Shown: positions 35,503 through 43,740 of the stretch, piece after piece
Numbering within the stretch: position 1 is the first letter of the stretch
Layout of the letters: every line of letters starts with the position of its first letter
Assembly (NCBI RefSeq): GCF_030913365.1
Contig: NZ_CP133160.1
Span: 2,073,001-2,137,000 of the forward strand
Direction: 5' to 3'
From: Stenotrophomonas sp. 24(2023)
GTDB lineage: Bacteria; Pseudomonadota; Gammaproteobacteria; Xanthomonadales; Xanthomonadaceae
DNA length: 64,000 bases
The notes under the pieces: generated by a model
Told to the model about the DNA's origin: nothing
The model's database searches: none
Seen by the model: the letters and a program-made list of their open reading frames with translations, nothing else
Program-made: the position numbers and the translations under genes

Positions 35503-35934
35503 ATGGGTAATGGACCAGTCACCATCAACGCGCATCTTGTGATCCCCGATGATGAACTCGTGGAGCGGTTCGTGCGTGCCAGTGGTGCCGGTGGCCAGAA
35601 CGTCAACAAGGTGGCAACGGCGGTGGAGCTGCGTTTCGACGTGGCCAACTCGCCTTCGCTGCCCGAGCCGTTGCGCGCGCGCCTGCTGGCGCGGCGCGAC
35701 CGGCGCATGACCAGCGAAGGCGTGCTGGTCATCGACGCGCAGCGTTTCCGTACCCAGGACCGCAACCGCGAGGACGCGCGCGAGCGGTTGGCGGCCATCA
35801 TCCAGGCCGGGCTGAGCGTGCCCAAGGCACGCAAGGCCACCAAGCCGACCTTCGGGTCGAAACTGCGTCGTCTGGACGCCAAACGCGAGCGCGCGCAGGT
35901 CAAGCGCGGGCGCTCCACACGCAACTGGGAGTGA
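35503..35934 (+). CDS. arfB: Alternative ribosome-rescue factor ArfB
   Basis: 143 residues. The GGQ motif is in RASGAGGQNVNKVATAVELRF (Gly-Gly-Gln at about 27-29), and the basic C-terminal tail (KRERAQVKRGRSTRNWE) is the part that enters the empty mRNA channel. ArfB hydrolyses peptidyl-tRNA on stalled ribosomes. Size and tail distinguish it from release factors RF1/RF2. The acyltransferase gene follows after only 4 bp. Confidence 0.95.
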   Translation: MGNGPVTINAHLVIPDDELVERFVRASGAGGQNVNKVATAVELRFDVANSPSLPEPLRARLLARRDRRMTSEGVLVIDAQRFRTQDRNREDARERLAAIIQAGLSVPKARKATKPTFGSKLRRLDAKRERAQVKRGRSTRNWE

Positions 35935-35938
35935 GTGC

Positions 35939-36541
35939 TTGAACAACCCGACACCGTTGCTGCCGGCCGTTCCGCCGAGCATGCCGCAGGTCAAACCCAA
36001 CGCCTTCCTGCGCTGGCTGGCGCGCTGCACCCTGCGCCTGGGCGGCTGGAAAGTGACCGGCACCCTGCCGGACATCCCCCGGCTGGTGTTCATCATCGCC
36101 CCGCACTCGTCCAACTGGGACGGCCTGTGGGGCATGGCCGCCAAGATCGCGCTGGGCATGAAGGTGAAGGTGCTGGGCAAGGCGTCGCTGTTCTGGTGGC
36201 CGCTGGGCCCGCTGCTGCACAAGCTGGGCGTGATCCCGCTGGACCGCAGCTCGCCGCAGGGTACCGTCGGCCAGGCGGTGGACCTGATCCGCAACAACGA
36301 GAAGATGTGGTTCGCCATCACCCCCGAAGGCACCCGCAAGGCCGTGAAGGACTGGAAGGCCGGCTTTCTGAAGATCGCGCGGATGGCCGACGTGCCGATC
36401 CTGGCGGCCTATTTCCATTACCCGGAAAAGACCATCGGCATCGGCCCGGTGTTCACCCCCAGCGGTGACGATGCGGCCGACATGGCGCGCATCCGCGAGT
36501 TCTACCGGCCCTGGATCGGCAAGACCCGCGGCACGGTCTGA
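35939..36541 (+). CDS. Lysophospholipid acyltransferase family protein
   Basis: 200 residues with a TTG start preceded by GGAG at 7 bases; an ATG at 35981 is the alternative. PlsC-like motifs: HSSNWD (HX4D, about residues 56-61), GVIPLDRSSP, and TPEGTRK (about 122-128). It would transfer acyl groups to a lysophospholipid or related acceptor at the inner membrane. It is short for PlsC itself and belongs to the small 1-acylglycerol-3-phosphate acyltransferase-like group; acceptor unknown. Probably co-transcribed with arfB. Confidence 0.88.
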   Translation: MNNPTPLLPAVPPSMPQVKPNAFLRWLARCTLRLGGWKVTGTLPDIPRLVFIIAPHSSNWDGLWGMAAKIALGMKVKVLGKASLFWWPLGPLLHKLGVIPLDRSSPQGTVGQAVDLIRNNEKMWFAITPEGTRKAVKDWKAGFLKIARMADVPILAAYFHYPEKTIGIGPVFTPSGDDAADMARIREFYRPWIGKTRGTV

Positions 36542-36653
36542 GCCTGCGCCCGCCCCCGGGCACAGCCGCCACGTCCGGCACATGCCGGACGGCGGCAACA
36601 GGAGTAGGGTGATCGGCTGTCCCCGGTCAAGCCTGCCCAAGGAGCCTTACCCC

Positions 36654-38813
36654 ATGTCGCGTACCGTCGTTTTGGCCGCTGCCATCAGCCTTGCGCTGGC
36701 GGCCTGTTCCGGCAAGGAGTCCACCCCCGTGTCCGAAACCCAGAAAGCCCCGACCCAGCAGCCGGCCGAAGCGGCCACCAACCCGCTGCTGAGCGCCAGC
36801 ACCCTGCCGTTCCAGGCCCCGCAGTTCGACAAGATCAAGGACAGCGACTACCTGCCGGCCTTCGAAGAAGGCATGCGCCAGCACCTGGCCGACGTGCGCA
36901 AGATCGTCGACAGCACCGAGCCGGCCACCTTCGACAACACCATCGTGGCGATGGAGCGCAGCGGCGAAACCCTGAACCGCGTCTCGCGCATCTTCTTCGG
37001 CCTGGTCCAGGCCGATACCAACGATGCCCGCCAGAAGGTGCAGGAAGAAATCTCGCCGAAGCTGGCCGCGCACCAGGACGAAATCAACCTGGACCCGAAG
37101 CTGTTCGCGCGCGTGAAGTCGATCTACGACCAGCGTGACAGCCTGGGCCTGGACCCGGTGCAGAAGCGCCTGGTCGAGCACTACTACGACCACCTGGTGC
37201 GCTCGGGCGCCCAGCTGTCCGACGCCGACAAGGCCAGCCTGCGCAAGCTCAACGTGGAGGAAACCACGCTGTCCACGCAGTTCCACACCCGCCTGGTCGC
37301 CGCTACCGCCGCCGCCGCCGTGGTGGTGGACGACAAGGCCAAGCTGGCCGGCCTGGATGACAGCGCCATCAACAACGCTGCCGCCGCCGCCACCGACCGC
37401 AAGCTGGAAGGCAAGTTCCTGCTGCCGCTGCAGAACACCACCCAGCAGCCGGTGCTCGGTTCGCTGAGCGACCGCGACCAGCGCGCCGCCGTGCTGAAGG
37501 CCTCCGAAACCCGCGCCGAACGCGGCGATGCCAACGACACCCGGCAGACCGTGCAGCGCCTGGCCCAGCTGCGTGCGCAGAAGGCCAAGCTGCTCGGCTT
37601 CGACACCTACGCCGACTACAACCTCGGCGACCAGATGGCCAAGACCCCGGCTGCCGCGCTCAAGCTGCTGACCGACACCGTGCCGGCCGCCACCGCCAAG
37701 GCACGCACCGAAGCCGGCGAGATCCAGAAGGTCATCGACGCGCAGAAGGGCGGCTTCACGCTGGCCGCCTCCGACTGGGACTTCTACGCCGAGCAGGTCC
37801 GCAAGGCCAAGTACGACCTGGACGAATCGCAGGTCAAGCCGTACTTCGAGCTGGACAACGTGCTGCAGAACGGCGTCTTCTACGCCGCCAACCAGCTGTA
37901 TGGCATCACCTTCAAGCAGCGCACCGACATTCCGACCTACAACCCGGACATGAAGGTGTACGAAGTGTTCGACAAGGACGGCAGCTCGCTGGCCCTGTTC
38001 TACACCGACTACTTCAAGCGTGACAGCAAGTCCGGCGGCGCCTGGATGGACGTGTTCGTCGAGCAGGACGGCCTGACCGGTGCCAAGCCGGTGGTCTACA
38101 ACGTCTGCAACTTCACCAAGCCGGCCGCGGGCCAGCCGGCACTGATCAGCTTCGACGACGTCACCACCATGTTCCACGAGTTCGGCCATGCCCTGCACGG
38201 CATGTTCTCGAACGTGAAGTACCCCTCGATCGCCGGTACCGCCACCTCGCGCGATTTCGTCGAGTTCCCCTCGCAGTTCAACGAGAACTGGGCCCTGGAC
38301 CCGAAGGTGTTCGCGCACTACGCCAAGCACTACAAGACCGGCGAGGCGATGCCGCAGGAGCTGGTGGACAAGATCCTCAAGGCACGCAGCTTCAACCAGG
38401 GCTATGCAACGACCGAATACCTGTCGGCCGCGCTGCTTGACCTGGCCTGGCACACCCAGAAGGCCGACGCCCCGCTGCAGGATGTGGACGCCTTCGAAGC
38501 CGCTGCGCTGAAGAAGTTCAAGATCGACCTGCCGCAGGTGCCGCCGCGCTACCGCACCACCTACTTCGACCACATCTGGGGTGGCGGTTACTCGGCCGGC
38601 TACTACGCCTACTTCTGGGCGGAAGTGCTCGACCATGACGCCTTCCAGTGGTTCACCGAACACGGTGGCCTGACCGCCGCCAACGGCCAGGAGTTCCGCG
38701 ACAAGATCCTCTCGCGCGGCAACAGCGTCGAACTGGCCGAGCTCTACCGCGACTTCCGCGGCAAGGACCCCTCGGTCGAGCCGCTGCTGAAGTTCCGCGG
38801 CCTGAAGCAGTAA
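36654..38813 (+). CDS. M3-family peptidyl-dipeptidase, Dcp-like lipoprotein
   Basis: 719 residues, AAGGAG 10 bases upstream. N-terminal lipoprotein signal MSRTVVLAAAISLALAAC, then a linker rich in Thr, Pro and Gln. The thermolysin-like zinc motif is HEFGH in VTTMFHEFGHALHG (about residues 510-514), followed by ATSRDFVEFPSQFNENWA with the third zinc ligand Glu, and DHIWGGGYSAGYYAYFWAE near the end. It removes dipeptides from peptide C termini; the lipidation signal places it at the envelope. A perfect terminator follows. Confidence 0.94.
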   Translation: MSRTVVLAAAISLALAACSGKESTPVSETQKAPTQQPAEAATNPLLSASTLPFQAPQFDKIKDSDYLPAFEEGMRQHLADVRKIVDSTEPATFDNTIVAMERSGETLNRVSRIFFGLVQADTNDARQKVQEEISPKLAAHQDEINLDPKLFARVKSIYDQRDSLGLDPVQKRLVEHYYDHLVRSGAQLSDADKASLRKLNVEETTLSTQFHTRLVAATAAAAVVVDDKAKLAGLDDSAINNAAAAATDRKLEGKFLLPLQNTTQQPVLGSLSDRDQRAAVLKASETRAERGDANDTRQTVQRLAQLRAQKAKLLGFDTYADYNLGDQMAKTPAAALKLLTDTVPAATAKARTEAGEIQKVIDAQKGGFTLAASDWDFYAEQVRKAKYDLDESQVKPYFELDNVLQNGVFYAANQLYGITFKQRTDIPTYNPDMKVYEVFDKDGSSLALFYTDYFKRDSKSGGAWMDVFVEQDGLTGAKPVVYNVCNFTKPAAGQPALISFDDVTTMFHEFGHALHGMFSNVKYPSIAGTATSRDFVEFPSQFNENWALDPKVFAHYAKHYKTGEAMPQELVDKILKARSFNQGYATTEYLSAALLDLAWHTQKADAPLQDVDAFEAAALKKFKIDLPQVPPRYRTTYFDHIWGGGYSAGYYAYFWAEVLDHDAFQWFTEHGGLTAANGQEFRDKILSRGNSVELAELYRDFRGKDPSVEPLLKFRGLKQ

Positions 38814-38816
38814 ACG

Positions 38817-38847
38817 AAAACGGCGGGGGAAACCCCGCCGTTTTTTT
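38817..38847 (+). terminator. Rho-independent terminator after the M3 peptidase gene
   Basis: Stem CGGCGGGG / CCCCGCCG, A-rich upstream arm and seven T residues; starts 4 bp after the stop codon. Confidence 0.9.
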
Positions 38848-38883
38848 GTGTCCCACCGAACGATCATGCAGTAGCCGCACCCC

Positions 38884-38906
38884 ATCCACGCATGGCGTGG
38901 ATCTAC
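38884..38906. repeat. SMAG palindrome
   Basis: ATCCACGCATGGCGTGGAT followed by CTAC; same sequence as in the 19104-19464 array. Confidence 0.8.
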
Positions 38907-38929
38907 CGGGCCACCGGCCAACTGTCGAA

Positions 38930-38979
38930 GGCGGGGTGGGTCCGGTTGCGGCGCCCCCCGCAACCGGACCCGCCCCGCC
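38930..38979. repeat. Long inverted repeat, 22-bp arms
   Basis: GGCGGGGTGGGTCCGGTTGC pairs with GCAACCGGACCCGCCCCGCC (one G-U). The same arms, with AACTGTCGAA in front, recur at 43741-43852 around a longer insert. Confidence 0.75.
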
Positions 38980-39060
38980 ATCTCCGGGCAGCCGCCGTTG
39001 CTTGGGCTTCTGCCGTTGCCGTTGCCTCTGCGGGTGCCGGGCGCCGCCCGGCCGGTCCCC

Positions 39061-39507
39061 TCACGTCCCCACGTGCACCCGGTTGGCCCCTTCGGACAAC
39101 CCCAGGTGGTCCAGCGCGATATCCAGCGCCAGCACATAGCTCTGCGCCCCGTACCCGGCGGCGATCCCCAGCCGCTGGCCGGCCCCGGCCGGCAGGCACG
39201 GCTCGGCCACCGCGCCATCGTCATGCACTTCCACGTAGGCGTTGTGCAGGTGCGGCAGCAACCGCTGCAGGCGCAGGCTGTCGGCGCAGGCACCCGGGTC
39301 GAGCAGGGTGACCTCGCCCCGGCTGTGATCGGCCACGCGCAGCGCATCGAGCAGTTCCTGTTCCGAACCACACGCACGGATCGCCACGCTGGTACCGGCA
39401 TCGATCGCCCGGTGCACCAGCGACTTGAGCACCTGCCCCGGCAGCGGCGCAGCGGTACGGATCAACGCACCGGCCGCTTCCGGGCCACGGATGATGAAGA
39501 TCGACAT
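39061..39507 (-). CDS. AroQ-like (type II dehydroquinase fold) degenerate protein A
   Basis: 148 residues. The chain aligns by eye along the type II 3-dehydroquinase fold: GSEQELLDAL (compare SEAQLLDWI), VTLLDPGACADSLRLQRLL (compare the N-A-G-x-x-T-H-T-S loop), NAYVEVHDDG (compare the catalytic EVHISN strand) and LGIAAGYGAQSYVLALDIAL (compare GLGIQGYLLALRYL). The His of EVH remains, but the N-terminal NGPNLNxLGxRxxxxYG loop with catalytic Arg and Tyr is absent and the NPG/THTS substrate loop is replaced. Dehydroquinase activity is therefore unlikely. It follows a second AroQ-like gene with a 3-bp gap. Function unknown; a ligand-binding or structural role is possible. Confidence 0.7.
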   Translation of the reverse strand: MSIFIIRGPEAAGALIRTAAPLPGQVLKSLVHRAIDAGTSVAIRACGSEQELLDALRVADHSRGEVTLLDPGACADSLRLQRLLPHLHNAYVEVHDDGAVAEPCLPAGAGQRLGIAAGYGAQSYVLALDIALDHLGLSEGANRVHVGT

Positions 39508-39510
39508 GGC

Positions 39511-39912
39511 TCAGCCCTCCATTGCCAGGCGGCGGCCGACGATGGCCAGCGACAGCGGGTAGCCCGCCTGCTGGCTGCGCTGGTCGACCACGATCGCCGC
39601 CGGGCCATGCTGCAGGTGCAGGCGTGCTTCCAGCCCCGGCTGCGCCGGCGACTGCAGCTCGATGTACGGGGCCGGCAGGTGCTCGATGGCATCGCCCAGC
39701 GCCGCGCCTTCATCCTGCCACTGCATCTCGTCGGCCACGCCGACATCGATCACCACCCAGTCCGCCGTCATCGCCTGCGGCTGGCACAGGCACTGGCGCA
39801 GGCCGGCAAGGTCCGTGCAGGACGTGCAGAGCACGCGATGGCCGGCCAGCTGCGCGGGCAGCATCGGCGACGGCGCCGACGGCGGCGCGTGCCGGATCAC
39901 CAGGATGGTCAT
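39511..39912 (-). CDS. AroQ-like (type II dehydroquinase fold) degenerate protein B
   Basis: 133 residues. The same fold is suggested by DWVVIDVGVADEMQWQDEGAAL, PAPYIELQSPAQ (replacing EVHISN, so the catalytic His is lost) and AAIVVDQRSQQAGYPLSLAIVG. More diverged than its neighbour. N terminus MTILVIRHAPPSAPS begins with a strand but has no catalytic loop. AAGGTG lies 5 bases before the ATG. The stop is 3 bp before the start of protein A, so both are one operon and may form a hetero-oligomer. Function unknown. Confidence 0.62.
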   Translation of the reverse strand: MTILVIRHAPPSAPSPMLPAQLAGHRVLCTSCTDLAGLRQCLCQPQAMTADWVVIDVGVADEMQWQDEGAALGDAIEHLPAPYIELQSPAQPGLEARLHLQHGPAAIVVDQRSQQAGYPLSLAIVGRRLAMEG

Positions 39913-40113
39913 GGAACACCTTCAGCAATGCGCCTGTGGCGCGGTGGGCACACGATGCGCGCCATGCCCGTAAACGTGCGATGCCGGCAGCCGGGCCGGG
40001 CCGTAAAACCTGCGTAACCCCCGTGCGCCGGTCAGGCCAGGGTCAGCGGCCGGCACGCGGGAACCCCACGCGCCGCGCGTGGTCAGACCTGCATCCACCC
40101 ACTGGACCCGCCC

Positions 40114-40737
40114 ATGGATAGCGCCGCCCGCCCCCCGATGTCCCACCGCCTGCTGGCCTGGCTGAAGAAGGAAGCCGTGCCGTTGCTGGTGATGCTCGGC
40201 CTGCTCGCCGCCGCGCGCGATACCCTGGCCAACCACTACGTAGTACCCAGTGGCTCGATGCAGCCGACCCTGCAGCCGGGTGACCGTGTGGTGGTGGACA
40301 TGCGCGCCTACGGCCTGCGCTTGCCCTTCACCGGCCACACCCTGCTGGCGGCGGGTACCCCGCAGCGTGGCGAGGTGGCGGTGTTCGATTCCCCGGCCGA
40401 TGGCACCCGCCTGATCAAGCGCGTGGTGGCCGTGGCCGGTGACCAGGTGCAGCTGCATGATGGCTACCTGAGCATCAACGGGCGGCCGCTGCAGGTCGGT
40501 ACCTCGCGCAGCGAAACCTTTGGCCAGCGCCAGGCCACGCTGGACCTGGACCTGGGCGGCGGCCCGGACATCACCGGCATGCAGGTGCCGGCCGGCAAGG
40601 TGCTGGTGCTGGGCGACCACCGTGGCAACAGCTTCGACGGCCGCTTCTTCGGCTTTGTCGATGCCGACCGGATCTACGGTCGCGCGGTGGCGGTGTATTA
40701 CCGGCGCGGCCATGGCCTTGAGTGGCAGCGCCTGTAA
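40114..40737 (+). CDS. lepB: Signal peptidase I (S26 family)
   Basis: 207 residues. One membrane helix (AVPLLVMLGLLAAARDTLA, about 21-40), the nucleophile Ser in VPSGSMQPTLQPGD (about residue 47), the general-base Lys in RLIKRVVAVAGD (about 101-112), and the C-terminal box VLGDHRGNSFDGRFFGFV. It cleaves Sec/Tat signal peptides at the periplasmic face. It is shorter than the two-helix LepB of E. coli, so it may be an additional, not the housekeeping, enzyme. No partner gene adjacent. Confidence 0.92.
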   Translation: MDSAARPPMSHRLLAWLKKEAVPLLVMLGLLAAARDTLANHYVVPSGSMQPTLQPGDRVVVDMRAYGLRLPFTGHTLLAAGTPQRGEVAVFDSPADGTRLIKRVVAVAGDQVQLHDGYLSINGRPLQVGTSRSETFGQRQATLDLDLGGGPDITGMQVPAGKVLVLGDHRGNSFDGRFFGFVDADRIYGRAVAVYYRRGHGLEWQRL

Positions 40738-40743
40738 GCTGTA

Positions 40744-40780
40744 TTGATACTTGCTGCATATCAATCATGACCTGACAGGT
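40744..40780. promoter_or_regulatory. Two palindromes upstream of the MFS exporter gene
   Basis: TTGATA-N9-TATCAA (40744-40764) and ACCTG-A-CAGGT (40770-40780), both perfect, in an AT-rich patch. The first contains T-N11-A-like LysR character. Candidate operators for the gene starting at 40859. Confidence 0.5.
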
Positions 40781-40858
40781 TATGGATCGTCTGGATCGGC
40801 GGAACTAGGCTGACGCTTGTCCCCACACCCGGCCACGTCCCCCGTGGCCTGTCGAACC

Positions 40859-42121
40859 ATGAATGGCGATACCGCCGCCGTCGCGCGCGGCTCCCTGTCC
40901 CCGGCTCAGGCCGATTCTCCCGCCGCGACCCGCATCGAGCAGGGCACCCCGGCGTTCCGGCGTACCGCGCTGGCCCTGTTCCTGGCCGGCTTTTCCACCT
41001 TTGGCCTGCTGTATGCCGTGCAGCCGCTGCTGCCGGAGTTCAGCCGGCACTTCGGTGTCTCGGCCGCCGGCAGCGCGATGTCGCTGTCGCTCAGCACCGG
41101 TACCCTGGCCGTGGCGATGCTGCTGGCCGGCCTGCTGTCCGATGCGGTGGGGCGGCGCCCGTTGATGATCGTCGCGCTGATGCTGTCGGCGCTGCTGTCG
41201 CTGTGCACCGCGCTGGTCGATGACTGGGCCTCGCTGCTGGTGCTGCGCACGCTGCTGGGCCTCGCGCTCAGCGGTGTACCGGCGGTGGCGATGACCTACC
41301 TGGTGGAGGAAATGGACAGCCGCGCGCTGGGCCTGGCCATGGGCCTGTACATCGGCGGCAACGCGATCGGCGGCATGAGTGGCCGCCTGCTGGCCGGCAT
41401 CATCGCCGACCACTGGGGCTGGCGCTGGGGCATCGGCGTGGTCTCGATCATCGCCGTGGCCAGCACCGTGCTGCTGTGGCTGCAGCTGCCGCCCTCGCGC
41501 CACTTCCAGGCCCGTCGCGGGGGCCTCCGCCACCTGCCGTCGCGCTGGCGCACGCTGTTCGCCGATCCCGGCCTGCCGTGGCTGTTCGCCACCTCGTTCG
41601 TGTTGATGGGCGTGTTCGTCACCCTCTACAACTACCTCGGCTACCACCTGCTGGCACCGCCCTATGGGCTCAGCCAGACCGTGGTCGGGCTGATCTTCAG
41701 CGTGTACCTGGTGGGCACCTTCAGCTCGGCGTGGATGGGCCAGCAGGCCACGCGGTACGGGCGCGGCCGCATCCTGGCGATCTCCTTCGCGCTGATCGCC
41801 GCCGGCATCGTGCTGCTGGCGCTGCCGTGGCTGCCGGCCATGGCGGTCGGCATCGCGCTGGTGACCTTCGGCTTCTTCGGCGGCCATTCGGTGGCCAGCA
41901 GCTGGGTCGGCAGCCGTGCAGGTGCCATGCGCGCCGAAGCCTCGGCGCTGTACCTGTTCGCCTACTACCTGGGCTCCAGCGTGCTGGGCGCGCTGGGCGG
42001 GTTGGCCTACAGCGCCTGGGACTGGCCGGGCGTGTGCGCGTTCACCGCGGTGCTGACGCTGGCCGGCGGTGGCATCGTCTGGATGCTGCAGCAGCGTGCC
42101 ACGCAGCCGGTAATGGCCTGA
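40859..42121 (+). CDS. MFS transporter, YnfM-like drug/metabolite exporter
   Basis: 420 residues with about 12 membrane segments. MFS motif A-like stretch GLLSDAVGRRPLMIVALML between helices 2 and 3 and VLRTLLGLALSGVPAVAMTYLVEEM match YnfM-type exporters. Inner membrane; substrate unknown. In E. coli ynfM is divergent from a LysR gene (ynfL); here a LysR gene lies downstream in convergent orientation beyond a SMAG array. A TTG at 40817 is rejected in favour of ATG at 40859. Confidence 0.88.
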   Translation: MNGDTAAVARGSLSPAQADSPAATRIEQGTPAFRRTALALFLAGFSTFGLLYAVQPLLPEFSRHFGVSAAGSAMSLSLSTGTLAVAMLLAGLLSDAVGRRPLMIVALMLSALLSLCTALVDDWASLLVLRTLLGLALSGVPAVAMTYLVEEMDSRALGLAMGLYIGGNAIGGMSGRLLAGIIADHWGWRWGIGVVSIIAVASTVLLWLQLPPSRHFQARRGGLRHLPSRWRTLFADPGLPWLFATSFVLMGVFVTLYNYLGYHLLAPPYGLSQTVVGLIFSVYLVGTFSSAWMGQQATRYGRGRILAISFALIAAGIVLLALPWLPAMAVGIALVTFGFFGGHSVASSWVGSRAGAMRAEASALYLFAYYLGSSVLGALGGLAYSAWDWPGVCAFTAVLTLAGGGIVWMLQQRATQPVMA

Positions 42122-42136
42122 CCCTGCACGGCATCC

Positions 42137-42680
42137 GGTAGATGCCGACCGTGGTCGGCGCTCTGGCAGGGCGGCCAACCAAGGTTGGCGTCTACCAATG
42201 CTGTCTGGTCGGCCGGCTTGACCGGGCGCGCGCTGCGCACGGGTGTGGTGTTGCTCTGGTGGATGCCGACCTTGGTCGGCGCTCTGGCAGGGCGGCCAAC
42301 CAAGGTTGGCGTCTACCAACGCTGCAGGGTCGGCCGGCTTGACCCGGCGCGCGCTCCGCACGTGTGTGGCGTTGCTCTGGTGGATGCCGACCGTGGTCGG
42401 CGCTCTGGCAGGGCGGCCAACCAAGGTTGGCGTCTACCAACGCTGCAGGGTCGGCCGGCTTGACCCGACGCGCGCTGCGCACGGGTGTGGTGTTGCTCTG
42501 GTGGATGCCGACCTGGGTCGGCGCTTTGGCAGGGCGGCCAACCAAGGTTGGCGTCTACCAATGCTGCAGGGGCGGCCGGCTTGACCCGACGCGCGCTCCG
42601 CACGGGTGTGGTGTTGCTCTGGTGGATGCCGACCTTGGTCGGCGCTCTGGCAGGGCAGCCAACCAAGGTTGGCGTCTACC
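42137..42680. repeat. SMAG array: five inverted palindrome pairs, 121-bp tandem period
   Basis: Each unit holds GATGCCGACC-N2-GGTCGGC and then GCCAACCAAGGTTGGC followed by GTCTAC. The second palindrome recurs at 42173, 42294, 42415, 42536 and 42657, exactly 121 bp apart, with spacers nearly identical. The first unit has GGTAG at its left end; later units have GGTGG. It fills the 573-bp gap between the convergent MFS and LysR genes; nothing else was seen there. Confidence 0.9.
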
Positions 42681-42694
42681 GGATTCAATTCTGC

Positions 42695-43603
42695 TCACAC
42701 CCCGGCGAACGCCCCGCGCAGCAGCGTGGCGAAATTGCGGATCAACGGCGTTACCCGTTCGCGATGCCAGGCCAGCTGCACTTCCGAATGCGCGCCAGCA
42801 TCGGCCAGTGCCACGAAGCGCGATCCTTCCACCCGGATGTGATCGCACGACGACGGCAGGATCGCCGCGCCCAGGCCCGCGGCGGCCAGACTGATCAGTG
42901 TCGAGGCTTCACCCGCTTCCTGCACGATGCGCGGCGTGAACCCGGCAGCCGCGCACAACGCGATCATGTGGTCATGGATGCCCGCGCCGGCGCTGCGCCG
43001 GAACGCCACGAACGGCTCCTGCGCGAAGTCGCGCAGCGACAGCGTGCCCTGTTTCGAGAGCCGTCGCAGGGCAGGATGGTCGGCATGCACGATCAACGCC
43101 AGTGGATCGACGAACAGGGTGTGCGCCACCAGTTCCGGGGGCAGCGCGCGCTTGCGGATGATGCCCACGTCCAATGAACCATCGAGCAGCGCATCGATCT
43201 GCTGCAGGGTGTTCATTTCGCTCAGCTGCAGCCGCACCTGCGGATACTGCTGGCGGTAATGCAGGATCGAACGTGGAATCTGCGGCGACAGCGGCGTGGC
43301 CCGGGTGAGACCGATATGCAGCTCACCCTGCTCGCCGCGCTGTGCACGCTGCACCTCATCCACCGCCGTTTCCACCTGCTGCACGATGGCGCGTGCACGT
43401 TCCTGCAGCAGCTCGCCCGCAGGCGTCAGCTGTACCCGGCGATGGCTGCGCACGAACAGCCGCGCACCGATCAGGTCTTCCAGCTGGCGGATCTGCTGGC
43501 TGAGCGGCGGCTGCGATATGCCCAGCCGCTCGGCCGCCTGGCCGAAGTGCAGGGTATCGGCAACGGCCAGGAAGTAGCGCAGGTGGCGGAGTTCGATGGG
43601 CAT
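42695..43603 (-). CDS. LysR-family regulator (BenM/CatM/YnfL-like)
   Basis: 302 residues. N-terminal winged HTH (MPIELRHLRYFLAVADTLHFGQAAERLGISQPPLSQQIRQLE) followed by the LysR substrate-binding domain (about 92-295). The opening sequence fits the BenM/CatM/AlsR branch. TAGACT lies exactly 6 bases before the ATG. It may control the convergent MFS gene, whose promoter has palindromes, but no divergent target is adjacent: the next gene to the right is another LysR gene on the same strand. Confidence 0.9.
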   Translation of the reverse strand: MPIELRHLRYFLAVADTLHFGQAAERLGISQPPLSQQIRQLEDLIGARLFVRSHRRVQLTPAGELLQERARAIVQQVETAVDEVQRAQRGEQGELHIGLTRATPLSPQIPRSILHYRQQYPQVRLQLSEMNTLQQIDALLDGSLDVGIIRKRALPPELVAHTLFVDPLALIVHADHPALRRLSKQGTLSLRDFAQEPFVAFRRSAGAGIHDHMIALCAAAGFTPRIVQEAGEASTLISLAAAGLGAAILPSSCDHIRVEGSRFVALADAGAHSEVQLAWHRERVTPLIRNFATLLRGAFAGV

Positions 43604-43609
43604 GGGGCC

Positions 43610-43615
43610 AGTCTA
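43610..43615 (-). promoter_or_regulatory. Candidate -10 element (TAGACT) of leaderless LysR gene
   Basis: Minus-strand TAGACT-GGCCCC-ATG; 6-base spacing. Confidence 0.5.
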
Positions 43616-43656
43616 TGCATCGCCAGCCCCAAATGGGGCCAGATCATTCGTACGTC

Positions 43657-43704
43657 ATCCACACATGGCGTGGATCTACCGTGTCGACCAAGGTCGACAC
43701 CTAC
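43657..43704. repeat. SMAG palindrome pair
   Basis: ATCCACACATGGCGTGGAT with CTAC, then GTGTCGACCAAGGTCGACAC with CTAC; lies about 50 bp upstream of the LysR start at 43603. Confidence 0.8.
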
Positions 43705-43740
43705 CAACAGCAGGCCATGCCGTCCAGACCGACTGCGGAA

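Noticed and set aside
36627-39401. 924-codon open frame on the minus strand opposite the M3 peptidase gene
   Set aside because: Runs through a terminator, a REP element and an intact lipoprotein peptidase gene; no domain recognised.
40805-42424. 539-codon minus-strand frame and smaller frames through the 121-bp repeats
   Set aside because: Repeat unit lengths keep frames open; products are repeated peptides with no start signals and overlap the MFS gene.
42137-42680. Possible CRISPR array
   Set aside because: Repeats and spacers are both conserved, the period is 121 bp, and units are palindrome pairs; no cas genes nearby.
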